Shown here: piece by piece, positions 32,849-45,068 of the stretch
Numbering within the stretch: the first letter of the stretch is position 1
How the letters are laid out: each line of letters begins with the position of its first letter
Assembly: GCA_023375675.1 (NCBI GenBank)
Contig: JALQBC010000014.1
Coordinates: 124,001 to 188,000 of the forward strand
Direction of reading: 5' to 3'
DNA length: 64,000 nucleotides
From: Cytospora piceicola
Taxonomy: Eukaryota > Ascomycota > Sordariomycetes > Diaporthales > Cytosporaceae
The notes under the pieces: model-generated
Databases searched by the model: none
The model's input: only the letters and a program-made list of their open reading frames with translations
Told to the model about the DNA's origin: nothing
Made by a program: the position numbers and the translations under genes

Positions 32849-35833
32849 TCACCCCCAAACACTCGCATCTCGAGAGTTGGGATAGAAGAAGGCCACTAGC
32901 CCAATGATCACATACGTGGCACACAGCAACGCGCCTTCCAGGTAGTTGCTACGTCCGTCAAGCACCAGGAAGTTGGCGATGAAGGTCGACACGAACAGGC
33001 AAACAGTCTCGAAGAGCGTGAAATAGAGCGTCATCTCCTTGTTCAGAATCCACCCGAGGATGACCACCAGCGGGGTGATGAACAGGGCAATTTGGATAGA
33101 ACTGCCCACAGCAACACCAATTGCCAGGTCCATCTTGTTCTTCATCGCTACCGTGATGGCCGTCACGTGCTCGGCGGCATTACCCACGATGGGGAGGATG
33201 ATCAGGCCGATAAAGGCCTCGCTGATAGAGCTGGTTTCGACGAGACCATTGATGGAGTCAACCATGAACTCGGCGCAGACGGCGACCAGGGCAGTAGAAG
33301 CGAGCAGCAGAACGATCGCGCTGGTTCGCGAAAGGTCGTCCGCAAACACCTCGACCTTCTCGTCGCCCGGCTCAGCTGTAGCCAAGGCTCGGGCAGGGAT
33401 CTGGGGGGGCAGCATGGCTCCAGGGGCACGAATTTGCGTATTGAGACGGCCAGGAAGAGAGTTCGTCCTGCGGATACCATAGCGGACGCGAGGGATAGGA
33501 CCGACTGGGTCTGGAGTCGTCCCTATCGCATTTGGCTGCTGGGTGAAGACTGTCGGCGTCAGGTTCATGGCCGCGGGCCTCAGGGAAAACAGGGCATCGA
33601 ACGGTCTCCTAGCCGGAACTGCCTCTCCTGTCACTCCCGAAACATTGTCCGGCACAGTGTTGACTGCGAAATCGACCCTTCGAGGCTCTCCAGCTGTTGT
33701 TGCTCTCTTCTCTGCGTTCTCCGGGCCTTCTTCAATGGTCTCCTCAGCCGGACTGTTGGTGCCATGAGTGTGTGAATGAAGCTTCTTCAGGCTCTTGCGG
33801 TACCCCTTGTGGGCACGCTTCTTGTGCTTCTTCCGGCCATGGCGGTGGGGTCGTTCATCCTCGATGGCGGACTCGTCTGCCTCGATCGAGTTTGTTCTTG
33901 TCCTGGGAAGTCGGGTCTGGTGTTCTCCGGTTGAGCCATCCTCGTTGGTGGGGCTCATATTTGTCCTCAGGGAAGGGTTGCTGCGTAGTGGTCCACTCTG
34001 TATGGTCTCCACCGTTTCCATCGATGCAACACTGGACTTGCGGCGACGCCCATGGCGTACCATGCGCTTTACACGCTTCGAAACCGTCTCTCTGGAGTGA
34101 CCGGATGAATCCGAGTCGGAGGAGGATGAAGAGCTGTCATCAGAGCTGGAGTCGAACCAAGCAACAGCTGGACCAGGGGTTGACTCTGCATCAATGACCT
34201 CCTGTGGCGTCGATTCGTACATGTACGCATGTGACTTCAGCTGGAAGACCAGGTATATCATGTACACGAGGAGCAGGACCTATTGAAGCGATGAGCAAAC
34301 GCAACCATGTAGAGGAAGCACGAGGAAGCACTTACAACACTGGTACCACGGCTAATCTTGAGAGATTGTTTGTCGGCTACCGTTGTGTCATTGAACGAGG
34401 CATGGAACGCAGTCTACAAAAAATGGTCAGGTAACGCTCGATAGGGTAGATTCAGACCTTTAATAACCATACCGGTAGGACAAGGCTGATGACACTCAAA
34501 CTAAGCAGACAGGCGCTCATTTGAGTGACAGTGCTGTTGTAAATCTGGAAGACAATTGTCAGATATGTACCTAGTCCAAGCGAAAATGGCATGGTGAACC
34601 TTACCTGCTCTCGGAAACGCAAGCCTCCCAGCAAGAAGCTCATGCCGAGGATGAGGAGCAAGTTGGCCAGGATGGATCCCAGGAGGGACGCTTGGACAAT
34701 GCGAATTTCATTCTGCGATATCGTCAGCTTTCGGCCCCAAGAGTCTTAGAAAAGTGAAAAGGGAAAAATCAAGTAAAACTGACCTTGACAAGTGCAATGC
34801 TGTGGTGTTGAAATGACCAGTGTTAGTGAGCAAAAGTAGTTTGAAGGACAGGCCCACATGAACGCTCGGGTGCAACAGGGATTCAGACGACTCTAAAGGG
34901 TCATGGATATGGGACGCGATTGATTTGATAATGCCACTTGGAAGGCTTCTCTCTCTTTCTTGTCTTGATCACTTTCGCAAGGCAAACATACATGCTGCAA
35001 TTCTGGTTAGTAAGACGTGTCGGTGAAATCGAGGGAGTCGGGCTGATCAGGCTGATCAGGGGTTTACGGCCTCGGTCCCACTCAGGAACCACACACCCAT
35101 AAACCAGCCCATCACCTGGTGGTTTCTGTGCAAGCACGTACAAGATAATAAGTTCCACAGCATTGCCAAAGGTAATGTTCAGCAGGGCTCCAATGGCGTC
35201 GCCCATTCTATGTGCCACGGTCTCGGTCGCTTGGCTTAGAAGGCCGGCGAGCGGGATGATAGCGATGGCATTCATGGCAAAGATCACACCGGGCTTCATG
35301 TTGGGGACGAAGTTGACGGCGATGCCGACGGGGACGAAGACCAGGAGGATGTTGATCCAGCTGTGGAAGACGACCCTATTGAACACGGTAACAAATCTCC
35401 TGAAGACGTTCGGTTTCTCCGTCTCGGACTGTATCTTTTCGTTCTCGGACGGCAGGCCAGCTCCTAGCTGAGACCCCGTCCTCGAAGCTTGCGGAGATGT
35501 AGCGGCATTCGAGTCTCCCCCAGGGCCGGTATTACACGGCCCCTTGTTCGAGAACTTGTGACTACTCCCACCTGAACTGCCGTCGACGCCGAGGGCATCG
35601 CGACTGCTGGAGGGTAGGGTGCCATTGTTACTGATGGTGTCGGAGGTAGCAACGGTCGAGTTGGTTCGGGGGTTACTTATGGGAAGCAAGCTGGGATCGA
35701 AGTCGTGGTCCTGGTTGTTGTCGTGGCTGAGGCCAGGTCGTCTCGCCGTGCTACTGTTGCCGCCATGAACTTTGGTCTTTGCCCAAGAACGAAGGCGATC
35801 TATATACGGTCCGTCAGGTGAAGTTTCCTTCAT
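32849..35833 (-). CDS. VCX1: Vacuolar Ca2+/H+ exchanger (CAX family)
   Basis: Six exons (35,833-35,142; 34,799-34,784; 34,712-34,605; 34,544-34,473; 34,413-34,336; 34,279-32,849) join without frame error to 798 aa. The product exchanges vacuolar H+ for cytosolic Ca2+. Both CAX alpha-repeat signatures are visible: GNAVELI (residues about 223-229), continuing across the microexon into IRIVQASLLGSILANLLLILG, and GNAAEHVTAI near residue 687, followed by IAGVA-like LAIGVAVGSSIQIALF. About ten hydrophobic spans are present. The N-terminal ~140 residues are a hydrophilic tail. A loop of about 240 residues (Ser/Asp-rich, then Arg/His/Lys-rich) separates the halves, larger than in yeast Vcx1 (about 411 aa in total). 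Exon 2 is only 16 nt. The symbol is given by family; several paralogues exist in fungi. Confidence 0.92.
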
Positions 35834-38593
35834 CGAAGTTGGATTTCAGCAGCGTGACAGGTTTCGAGCACGACAAGGCGGCAGCGTTCTCCGTAGGTAA
35901 TCTTGCTAGAGGGCAAAACTGGTTGTTGGGGGGAGAGAAAGAAAAAGACAAGAAGTAGATGATTCCGAAACGGGGAACGAAAGGGCGACTTATATGGGAA
36001 AGGGGAGTTTCCGGGGGTCCAGCAGACAGTGTGCCCAGCTTCAATGTTGCCAAGCAGTGAACGATGGCCCCGCTTTAACTACGGTAAGTTTAGTGGGGAA
36101 CAGCCTTGGAAGGTGAGGAATGGCAGGCTGGGTGCCTATCGCAAATACTAGGTACATACCAGCACACCCGGCTAGGTAGCCTGCCTAGGTATCTACCTAG
36201 GTAGGTACCTACAGTAGGTATCTATCTACCTGTAACCTTCCGAGGTTAGTGGATAGAGCCCATGCCAGGTGGCATAAGTGGACCCCCGTTTGGGAGGCCT
36301 TGAAGGCTGTCAGGCTGTCAGGACGTCAGGGCCTGTCAGGCACTGATAGCGAACGCATGAGACCCTTGTCCGTTTGCCTCACTTGGCCTATGACAGCTCC
36401 CTCAAAGGATCAACCTTGTAATAGGTAAGCCAAGCACACCGGACTGTATCTTGCATCATTCACCATCACTCAGCATCACCACCTATACTGCGTACACAGT
36501 ACGGGATCAGTCTGTTTGTCTGTCTACCTAACTGCTGGCTTCCTAGGTAATTTGACCAGAAGCTCGGATGGAGGACATATTGAGATAGATACGAGGCTTT
36601 GGGAGGAGCCATCTATGACGATGAGTATGTCAGTATGTCAGTACTTATGTTATGTTAGCATATTGCAACACACAAGGTCGACTTCGATGGTACGTGGTGC
36701 CTTTTGACTCCTGAAAGTCCCGAGTCATCCGACCCAAAGATCGACAGGACTAATCCATACATAGATAGCACTCCACGGTGATCAAAAAGCGGCACAGTCG
36801 ACCTGTGGAGGTGAGAGACCCTGACAGACCTGACTGCCTGAGTATGTAGAAGCCATTACCCATGAAAGCCTTTGAGCCGTCCTGAGCCGTCCGTTCATGT
36901 GGTGAGGGGGTCTTGCATCGGGGATGTGATGGCTTCTGTATGATAACCGATGCTTGATCCAATCCAAGAGGAGATCCACGGCGTGCATGGTGATAACGCA
37001 GCGGTTCGGTCTCGTTTGCCGGAGGACGCACAGCATGTCGGTATTGCCCTAGCTGCAGTTTCAAGGTTGCATTCCGCTTCCGTCCGTCATGTCCCAGTCT
37101 GCCAGTCTGCCAGTCCTGCCAGTATGTATGTCTGGCCGACCCCATCGGCACCGGCTCGGACACGAACGAAGAGTCCCTGTTGCACCTGCCAAGCAGATCG
37201 ACATGTCTGCTCAACCATGCAGCTGGCAGCCATGTTGATATGTTGGTATGTTGGTATGTTGGTATGGGTGTATCCTTAACATGACGCAAACGGTTTCTGG
37301 GAGATGTGTTTTGGGGGGCAATCCGGGCCCCCAGACCGAGAGTGAGGCGAATCCGTTTGCTTTCTGCACAATCTTGGACCTTTACTTTCCTCCTGCATAG
37401 CTTTCTCGTTTCCGCTTCAGATTAAGTGACAATATGCATTTCGTGGCTCCGTGCTCACCGTGGGAACCCTTGGGAAGACAGGGGTTTCTCCATAACCAAC
37501 CAAATGCTGGCCTGGACTGACCGGTGCGTATATCAAAGACGGGACGGAACATGCCACGCGACCCGAGACATCGCAGAAGCAACTTTGAAAAGCTTCAGCG
37601 ATGCGCGCCATGCCATTCCGGATAAAACTCTCCGGGTGTGCTGGTCTTGGAGGGTAAGAGAAGTCCGAGAAAGATTGTGTAGATGAACTCGAGTCGAAGT
37701 ACGCCAGTCTATGGCAGAGTCTGGAAGATATGGCCATGGACCTCGACGAAAGGACAAACATTGATCCTGCAGCTCCATAACTCATCAGATATCATCCCAC
37801 AAGCTGGGTCACCAGACTGGACAGATTCTTTGCAGACCCCTCAACAACACAACGGCTGACCTGCCAGCAGGACGGCATGGCAAGGGTGCAGCGGCGATAT
37901 TCCTTCATCCCCAGGTCATAATACCGCCGAAATCTTGTGCGATTATTCCCCCAAAGCCAGAAGACCCTACTTGGGTAAGTATGTTTATGATGTCGTCAGC
38001 GGGGAAGCTCGTCGGCGGATGCCAATGGATGGGCGTATCGACTTATGGTTCGGGCCTTGGTTGCATTGAAACCGGGTGCGGGGTTTGCAAATCCGGGGAA
38101 GACTTTCTTGGAGAAGGACTTGTTGGAGCATTGGGCGGCTGGTGCTACACCGGCTTCACCAGCTCTTGGAAAATACTGGGTCATCGTCATACCACGAGTC
38201 TGCCTATACTAGGTGCCGACGACAACGTGTGAGCCACCTCGCCAAGCTTGATCTTGAACCCATCCCCGGCATTCTGTCGCCTCCGCTCGCTCTAAGTCTC
38301 GCCAGACATTCGGCCCGGTGAAGGTGGCGTAATGCCCCATTCGTGGTGCCGATGCAGTATGCTATGTAACCTCGAGTGCCTTGCCAGCCATGGAGACAGG
38401 TCGTATGACGGGTATTGAAGCCATCATGAGTGGGGATCTCTTCTCAGGGCAGGGTGCCTTTGTCCGGCTTGGCGATTATATGGCAGTCCCTTCGATACTT
38501 AAAGTGTTGGGTCTCCTGCTCGTGTTCAGCGTTTGTCTCTCCCTCATCTCATTGAGGTATACATTGGCTCCGTGTTTGACCAGATATGTGCGC
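35834..38593. other. Long intergenic region between divergent genes
   Basis: About 2.75 kb between the exchanger and the alpha-glucosidase. At 36,145-36,240 there is a cluster of TAGGTA/TACCTA units, including CCTAGGTAGGTACCTA-type palindromes. At 37,235-37,268 a TTGGTATG unit repeats four times, and at 37,105-37,125 there is a short CAGTCTGC repeat. Open frames near 36,750-37,290 and 37,420-38,240 are short, conflict between strands and match nothing I recognise. Confidence 0.55.
36145..36240. repeat. Cluster of TAGGTA/TACCTA palindromic units
   Basis: Within about 95 bp the hexamers TAGGTA and TACCTA occur some ten times, several joined as CCTAGGTA or TAGGTACCTA palindromes. The cluster lies upstream of the exchanger gene. 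The same motif recurs singly in the right-hand intergenic DNA. Confidence 0.7.
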
Positions 38594-41500
38594 ATGGCAA
38601 TGATGGCTTCCTTATTGTTGAGTTGGATACTACTGGGCAGTTGTCCCACGGGCTATGCCCAGTCATCGACAGCCACCATCGTCCAAACAGTGACGACAAC
38701 GAGCTATAGGGAGGTCTTTACCATTCCAGCCGAGGCCGACGTGGGCCAGACACTCCTTCCAAACATACAGGATCCGGAGGCTGTCGATGTGCAGGATGTT
38801 TGTCCCGGATATACGGCGTCCAACCTCCAGAACTCGAGTACCGGCTTCATAGCAGACCTTGGACTTGCAGGATCCGCGTGCAATGTTTATGGAACAGACG
38901 TTGAGTATTTGACCCTGGCCGTGGAGTACCAAGATACGGGCCGTCTTCACGTTGAGATACAGCCTCGATATGTCGGGCCTGACAACGAAACATGGTTTAT
39001 TCTACCAGAGGTCATCGTCCCCAAGCCAGGTGTCTCCGAGGGCGGCGACACGAGCTCGGATGGCAGTGATTTCGAGCTCTCGTGGACAAATGACCCTACA
39101 TTCTCCTTCACGGTGAAGAGGAAGTCAAATGGTGACACGTTGTTTACCACTGAAGGGAGCAAGCTGGTATATGAGGATCAGTTTATCGAATTTGTCTCTC
39201 CGTTGCCTGAGAATTACAACCTCTATGGCCTCGGTGAGGTCATCCATGGTCTCAGGCTGGGGAACAACCTCACGAGTGAGTGGTCCATGTTTGCGTATGA
39301 GTACCAGCAACTAATATTATTACAGGAACATTATTTGCCGCCGATATTGGGGATCCGATGTGAGTAGTTTTTGCTGCTCATACTTCTCCGCCTGCCCCCC
39401 TCTGTTTTTTAGACGTTTGTGGAGACAACTCCCTTAAGAAGCTACCCAAGCGGATGCCATCACAGCGGAGGTTCCAGGGAAATTGTCCCAGGGGATTTAC
39501 ACCAGGGAGAATATTCCACGGAAGGCTTTCCCGGTGGAGGTATCCCCCAGCCAACTCTCCTACGAGAGATTATCCAAGCGGAGGTTATTCCACGGGAGGT
39601 CGTACCATGGGATTAACCATAGGGTTTAATCCACGGAGGCTATCCCGAGACACTTTTTCTTCCGAGTCTCTTGGATTATCTTCCAAGTCCAGGTACAGTT
39701 GCTTTGAGCTGACTAACCGGTAAACTGAATAGCGACGAGAACATATACGGATCACATCCTGTCTACTTAGACACTAGATATTTTCACAAAACGAACGGGA
39801 ACGAAACATACGCACCAAACGCCACCGACACGTCGGTGGAGTATACTGCCTATACTCATGGTGTCTTTCATCGGAATGCCCATGCCCAAGAGATCTTGCT
39901 CCGACCCGAAGGGATCACTTGGAGGTCCTTGGGGGGCACCATCGACCTATACTTCTATTCCGGTCCGTCAGCGTCCGAAGTCATCCAGTCATATCAGACC
40001 AGCACAGTTGGTCTTCCAGCCTTGCAGCAATACTGGACCCTTGGCTTCCACCTGTGCCGGTGGGGTTACAATAACTGGACTCAGCTGCAAGAGGTGGTTG
40101 ACAGCTTTGCCGACTTCCAAATTCCGCTGGACACGATCTGGACGGACATCGATTATATGAAGCAGTATCGAAACTTCGAAAATGACCCAGACCGGTTCGG
40201 GTACGCTGAAGGCGCAGACTTCCTGTCAAAGTTGCATGCGAATGGACAACACTACGTTCCAATTGTGGACTCAGCCGTCTACCATCCGAATCCAGAAAAC
40301 GCGAGTGACGCATACCCCCCCTTCGATCGTGGAGTTGAGGCGGGCGCTTTCATGCTGAATCCAGGCGAGGAGGATCTTTATATCGGAGCGGTTTGGCCTG
40401 GGTACACGGGTAAGTAGTTTCTCGAAAACCTTGACTTCGAAGCATGGAATACTAATATTATTCGCTTGAAGTCTATCCCGACTGGATCGGAGCAGCTTTG
40501 GGAACGACAAATGGCACAGGAGCATTTGAATGGTGGAGCGGCGAGTTCACCAGGTGGCACCAGAACGTCTCCTTCGACGGTATCTGGATTGACATGTCAG
40601 AAGTAAGCAGCTTCTGCATCGGTAGCTGCGGCTCAAAGAACATTAGCCTCAACCCGGTCCATCCGTCATTTCTGCTCCCTGGCGAGCCGGGAAATGTTGT
40701 GCTTGACTACCCAGAAGGCTTCAACCTCACCAACGCCACCGAAGCTGCTTCTGCTTCGGCTGCGAGCCTTGCACAGGCATCGGCCACAGCCTCGAGCTCG
40801 GAATCAGCCACCACAACTTCGTACCTTCGAACGACGCCCACGCCAGGCGTTCGAAGCATCAACTACCCACCTTATGTTATCAACAACGTACAGGGGGACC
40901 TGGCCGTGCACGCCGTGTCGCCCAATGCCACCCACCACGGCGGGGGCCAGGAGTATGACTTTCATAACCTGTTTGGCCACCAGATCCTCAACGCCACATA
41001 TCATGCCCTCCTCGACGTCTTCCCCGAAAAGCGGCCCTTCATTATCGGCCGATCCACATTCGCGGGCTCCGGCAAATGGGCTGGACATTGGGGTGGCGAC
41101 AATTATAGTCTGTGGGCCTATATGGTATTCTCAATATCACAAGGCCTGTCCTTCTCGCTTTTTGGTATCCCAACCTTTGGCGCCGATGTCTGCGGCTTCA
41201 ATGGGAACTCCGACATGGAGCTGTGCAGCCGGTGGATGCAACTCGGGGCCTTCTTTCCCTTCTACCGCAACCACAACGACCTGTCCGCCAATTCCCAAGA
41301 GCCATATGTGTGGGAGAGTGTTGCGGAGGCGAGCCGAACAGCTATGTCGATCCGATACACTCTCCTGCCGTATATGTACACCTTAGCAGCACAAGCTCAT
41401 ACCACGGGCAGTACGGTCCTGCGTGCTCTGGCATGGGAGTTTCCAGATGAGCCGTGGCTGGCTGACGCATATCACCAGTTCCTTCTCGGTGGTGCCATTC

Positions 41501-42339
41501 TGGTCACACCCGTTTTGGCACAGGGCGCGGACAGCGTGGATGGCGTCTTCCCAGGATCTGGAGATGGTTCTACGGTGTGGTACGACTGGTACAACCAGAC
41601 TGCCGTCACCGGTGTCGCAAGGGGTCAGAATGTCACCATCGATGCGCCCCTGGGTCATATCCCGGTTTTTGTGAGGGGCGGCAACGTGGTACCGACCCAG
41701 CAGCCCGGCCTGACGACAGAGGCGAGCCGACAGAACCCGTGGGGACTGCTTGTTGCTCTTGACCAGCAGGGCGCTGCGCAGGGGACGTTGTATCTGGATG
41801 ACGGTGAAAGTCTCGTGCCGGATGCTATCACGTGGGTCAAGGTGAGTTTGTATTGGCTGCCAAATTTCCCGTATGTTCTCTTGTGACGCTGACGAATTAT
41901 ACAGCTTTCTGCTACGAACACTTCAGTGGCGGCGCAGCCGTCTGGTAACTTCACGGATTCCATTCCCCTGGCAAATGTCACTGTCTTGGGCGTCCCTCAA
42001 CAAGTCTCGAGCGTGACACTCAACGGAGAGCCCGTGACAGATGGGTGGTCCTGGGACCATGCAACCCAGGTGTTGAGCATCACAGGCTTGGACAGTCTCA
42101 CCTCGAAAGGGGCCTGGAACTCCGACTGGGAGTTGAAGTGGACCTTGTCGGACAGCGCTTCTGGATCTTCTGGGTCATCGTCTGGCTCTGCGACACCGAC
42201 GTCGACTGCCACAGGAGGAACTGGATCGGGGGTCGGTAGCCAGTCGGCGCCAACGGCTGCAACAGGAGACTCTGCTTATCTTGCCGTCCCCGCGATGAGC
42301 ATGATTGCTGTGTTGTTCAGTGCCTTGGCTGTGATGTGA
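38594..42339 (+). CDS. Secreted GH31 alpha-glucosidase, probable GPI anchor
   Basis: Five exons (38,594-39,275; 39,326-39,359; 39,733-40,409; 40,472-41,841; 41,905-42,339) join in frame to 1,065 aa. GH31 alpha-glucosidases release glucose from the non-reducing ends of alpha-linked oligosaccharides. The start gives a signal peptide (MAMMASLLLSWILLGSCPTG, cleavage near residue 24); upstream in-frame ATGs would add 71 residues. Family landmarks are YGLGE, HPVYLDTR, WTLGFHLCRWGYNNW, TIWTDIDYM, the nucleophile Asp505 in DGIWIDMSE, the acid/base Asp674 in GHWGGDN, and FFPFYRNHN. Many N-x-S/T sites are present. A Ser/Ala/Thr-rich insert follows the nucleophile region (about 555-595). The C-terminus has a Ser/Gly/Thr-rich stalk and ends in a hydrophobic tail, typical of GPI attachment. 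Intron 1 is 50 bp; intron 2 is 373 bp and full of repeats. It has no transporter or regulator as a neighbour. Confidence 0.93.
39420..39650 (+). repeat. Degenerate ~14-15 bp minisatellite within an intron
   Basis: About a dozen imperfect units like CGGGAGGTTATTCCA fill most of intron 2 of the alpha-glucosidase gene. The intron still has a GTGAGT donor, CTGACTAAC branch-like sequence and a GAATAG acceptor, and the exons join correctly (DIGDP to IDENIYGSHP), so the array is non-coding. Confidence 0.75.
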
Positions 42340-42748
42340 AAACATTACGAGGACAGGCCCAGTTGGAGGTTATGTAGCAGGCATGAAGCCCCGAGGGACA
42401 GACATCAGCCAATTTCTGAGACTATATACATACTCCAGCGTTGTGCAGTTTCTTTTTTCGCTGAAGGATCTCTGTCCGCTGGAATATAACCACCATCGAG
42501 ACAACTGCATAGCTGACGTATCAATATCAATGAAGTGAGCAGCCACTCAAGCGTTGACAAGACATGACAGAGCAAAGATCAGAGGCACTATTTAGTACGT
42601 CTGTCCGGTGACAGACTCAGGGGATGATGCTATACCGTAGTGGCCGGTGTACATGGTTTTCATTCTCACACGCAACACCTCCTCGGATTTGCACAGCAAA
42701 TCAAACCAAAATTACACTATTTGTCTTCCGGAAAAGTGCAAAAAGTAA
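42340..42748. other. Intergenic region, 3' of the alpha-glucosidase gene
   Basis: About 410 bp between the alpha-glucosidase stop and the tRNA-Leu gene. It presumably holds the glucosidase 3' UTR. Nothing else was recognised. Confidence 0.5.
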
Positions 42749-42847
42749 TGATGAGACTGGGACTTGAACCCAGGAGGATTGCTCCACCAGGAAATTGTGT
42801 TAAGGTTAACCTTAACCTGGCGCCATAACCAACTCGGCCATCTCACC
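42749..42847 (-). tRNA. tRNA-Leu (anticodon AAG), with intron
   Basis: The minus strand folds as a class II tRNA. The acceptor 5' strand GGTGAGA pairs with TCTCATC, with A as discriminator. The D arm contains TGGCCGAGTTGG, the anticodon stem is CCAGG/CCTGG, the long variable arm has a GGAGCAATCCTCC hairpin typical of leucine tRNA, and the T arm contains GGTTCAAGTCC. The anticodon loop starts T-T-AAG-G, giving AAG (reads CUU/CUC with inosine). An intron of about 16 nt follows position 37, and together they contain the palindrome TTAAGGTTAACCTTAA, which lets the intron pair with the anticodon. Confidence 0.93.
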
Positions 42848-44899
42848 GTTGAAGTTGTTGACAAATAAGAGGTATATAACTCAAAATAGTGTAGTGGGGG
42901 CATAGGATTTAGGGCGTAAAGCGGGTCGGACTTGTGTCAATAAGTCGGCGGTAAAAATATAGTGAAGCTAAAGAACCTTTGACTTTTTGTAGCATCCTAG
43001 AGGACAAGGGCGAGCCGAAATATGCCTCAGCGCCGTTGAGCTGCGGCGGGCAATTGAGTTGGGTTCTTGGCCGTAAAAGATGTTGGCTAAACCTAGGGCT
43101 CACTGATGGCGCCGTGAGAACTCGGTGCAAGTGGTGTAATATGCCTGGAATGGACCGGCAAGTTGCTTGGTTTTGATTTCAAATAGTATCCTGATACCCA
43201 ATCCTGGCACTATGGCGCGGACGATTGCGCCGAGCCTCACCATGATATTGCCCCTCAGCCACCAAAAACGCTTGAAATATCTTCATAGCATTGATCTCTC
43301 GACCTACCCGGACGCCCCGAGCAGCATGATGAGTACATGGAGCAATCTTCAAACACCAGTCACTTGCGATGTGGCAAATACCCTCGCATTTGATGTGCCG
43401 GTATAGCGTTCGACATGGTGTCTCGCTCACCTCTCTGTCCCGGCACTGGGCTGCTCGACAACGGCCGTTGTTGTGGAGCCAAAGGGCAAGAATGTGTCCA
43501 TAAAGCTTGCGGAATACTAAATTGGATTCACATGGTACACTTCAAGGGTCTGCAGATGAGCTCAACGTCCTATGGATATACATTCAGCTCCCGGGATTAC
43601 GATTGAAAGCCGGTTAGTTGGGATTGTGTACCAGGGCGCCCACCAGCAGAACAACGTCCCACGCTCGAGACATGGTTCTCGGAGCACAGCGACTGGACTG
43701 GTGAAAGGCGTTGCTGTGGCCAATGCGGTCGAGTGTTCCTGGAGAGGTTTAGTACAGACGGCACTGCGCAGAACCGGATGTTCTACAATCCTGAGATGGG
43801 GTGTGTCTTGTGCTCGGAATGCAAAGACCTGGCACCATATCCGGAAACGTAATCGGGTAAGAAGGCAGCTGCCGGGCCTGAACGCACAGCGTCAGCCCTT
43901 GGGTCAGCTATTCACGAATACATCGTTTCGGCGTCCATCAATTATGGATAGGGACGATGAAGATAACGACGACATGCTATCCGCATTAAGGTCTCCCAGA
44001 AGGAACGCGCGCTCCGCTATGAAAGAGAGGAGGATGTTGCTATCAAGAATCACAAGGCATCTTCAGGTCTCCTGACAGCAAATCCCTTTCCGGGCTTATG
44101 GTGCTATGCTCTGATTTGTTGCGGAACATACATCAAATCTGCATGCTGGACTCTCGCGTTACAGTCACTTATACTCCATAACAGGAAGTGGATGGCAGTG
44201 ATTCACATCAGCCTCTTTCACTGTCCCGACTGAGTTATCCTATCGGGCACTCGTGCAACCACAGTTGCGAAGTCGCGATCCTCAAGATCTTACCTAAACT
44301 TGGCTGCCGCGGAGTACATGTATCCAATGTTGGAGCTGTGATGTCAGGCAACATGCAACATGCCTACCTAAATAGGTTCGACACTGACGGGTTACTGAAG
44401 CCCGTGGGGGTTCGTGGTTCCATTCGGACATCTTCCAGTAGCAATGCATGTCAACTGGTGTCAACTGGACACTCTCATGTGCCAAAGAAGGCAGAGAGGG
44501 TACCTTAGTGGCAATATATTGGTCTCATCTCGGCACACACCAGGAAAGATGATGTGGGTGGGCCACAGATAAGGGTGGGCCCCTTCTCGGTGGCTTGACT
44601 TACCTGCACGAACTTGCGCTCTGAAGACCTCGCTTTGTAATCGTCGTCGTACGATGAAGAAATCAGCAATATTAGCAAGGAAGAGGAAGAGTGGTCAGGC
44701 TCAAAGGTACAGGGTGACTGTGATAGTCTGTGAGGCATGCCAGATGGACACTGCGGCGACTTGCCTGCAATTACGACTATAAGAAGCCGAGTGTCTCTTG
44801 ACGCAATTTGTTCGTCAACCTCCATCTATGCCTCTGTCGATAGGTAGCTGATCTATTACCTCCTATGCCTGATTCCTGGTTCCTGAACACCACATTACC
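42848..44899. other. Gene-poor stretch with probable relics
   Basis: About 2 kb with only short open frames. Apart from the zinc-finger-like stretch at 43,607-43,852 I recognise nothing. Base composition is ordinary and CpA/TpG are present, so RIP did not cause the decay here. Confidence 0.45.
43607..43852 (+). pseudogene. Possible zinc-finger gene fragment
   Basis: One frame is open for 81 codons after a stop at 43,604-43,606, without an ATG at its start. It encodes WFSEHSDWTGERRCCGQCGR, followed by a stretch with CVLCSECKD, giving C-x2-C and C-x2-C pairs about 25 residues apart, as in treble-clef or GATA-like zinc ribbons. The composition looks protein-like, but no exons that would complete a gene could be joined on either side. 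A further possible piece of coding-like sequence lies at about 43,998-44,075 in another frame. It may be an exon of an unrecognised gene or a decayed one. Confidence 0.3.
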
Positions 44900-44905
44900 A
44901 TATAA
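44900..44905 (+). promoter_or_regulatory. TATA box candidate for the secreted-protein locus
   Basis: TATAAA within CCATATAAATTATC lies about 165 bp upstream of the start codon used for the secreted-protein frame at 45,069. It is the clearest TATA element near a start in the window, but AT-rich intergenic DNA makes chance matches common. Confidence 0.35.
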
Positions 44906-45068
44906 ATTATCAGCTACCGCATGGGGCCCGCATGGACGCTCAGTATCCTAGCTTACTTCGCATTTGCCCTGAGCCTCATTTTCTGCCTCAGCATCGAAAA
45001 GACCATTTCCTCTGAAGACTTTGGAAGAACCGAAGTCACTCGACACAATGTAGTTTTCACGATTTGGC

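Noticed and set aside
39454..39723. Glycine/arginine-rich frame in the alpha-glucosidase intron
   Set aside because: It arises from the minisatellite. The flanking exons join correctly without it, and a stop right after the donor blocks read-through.
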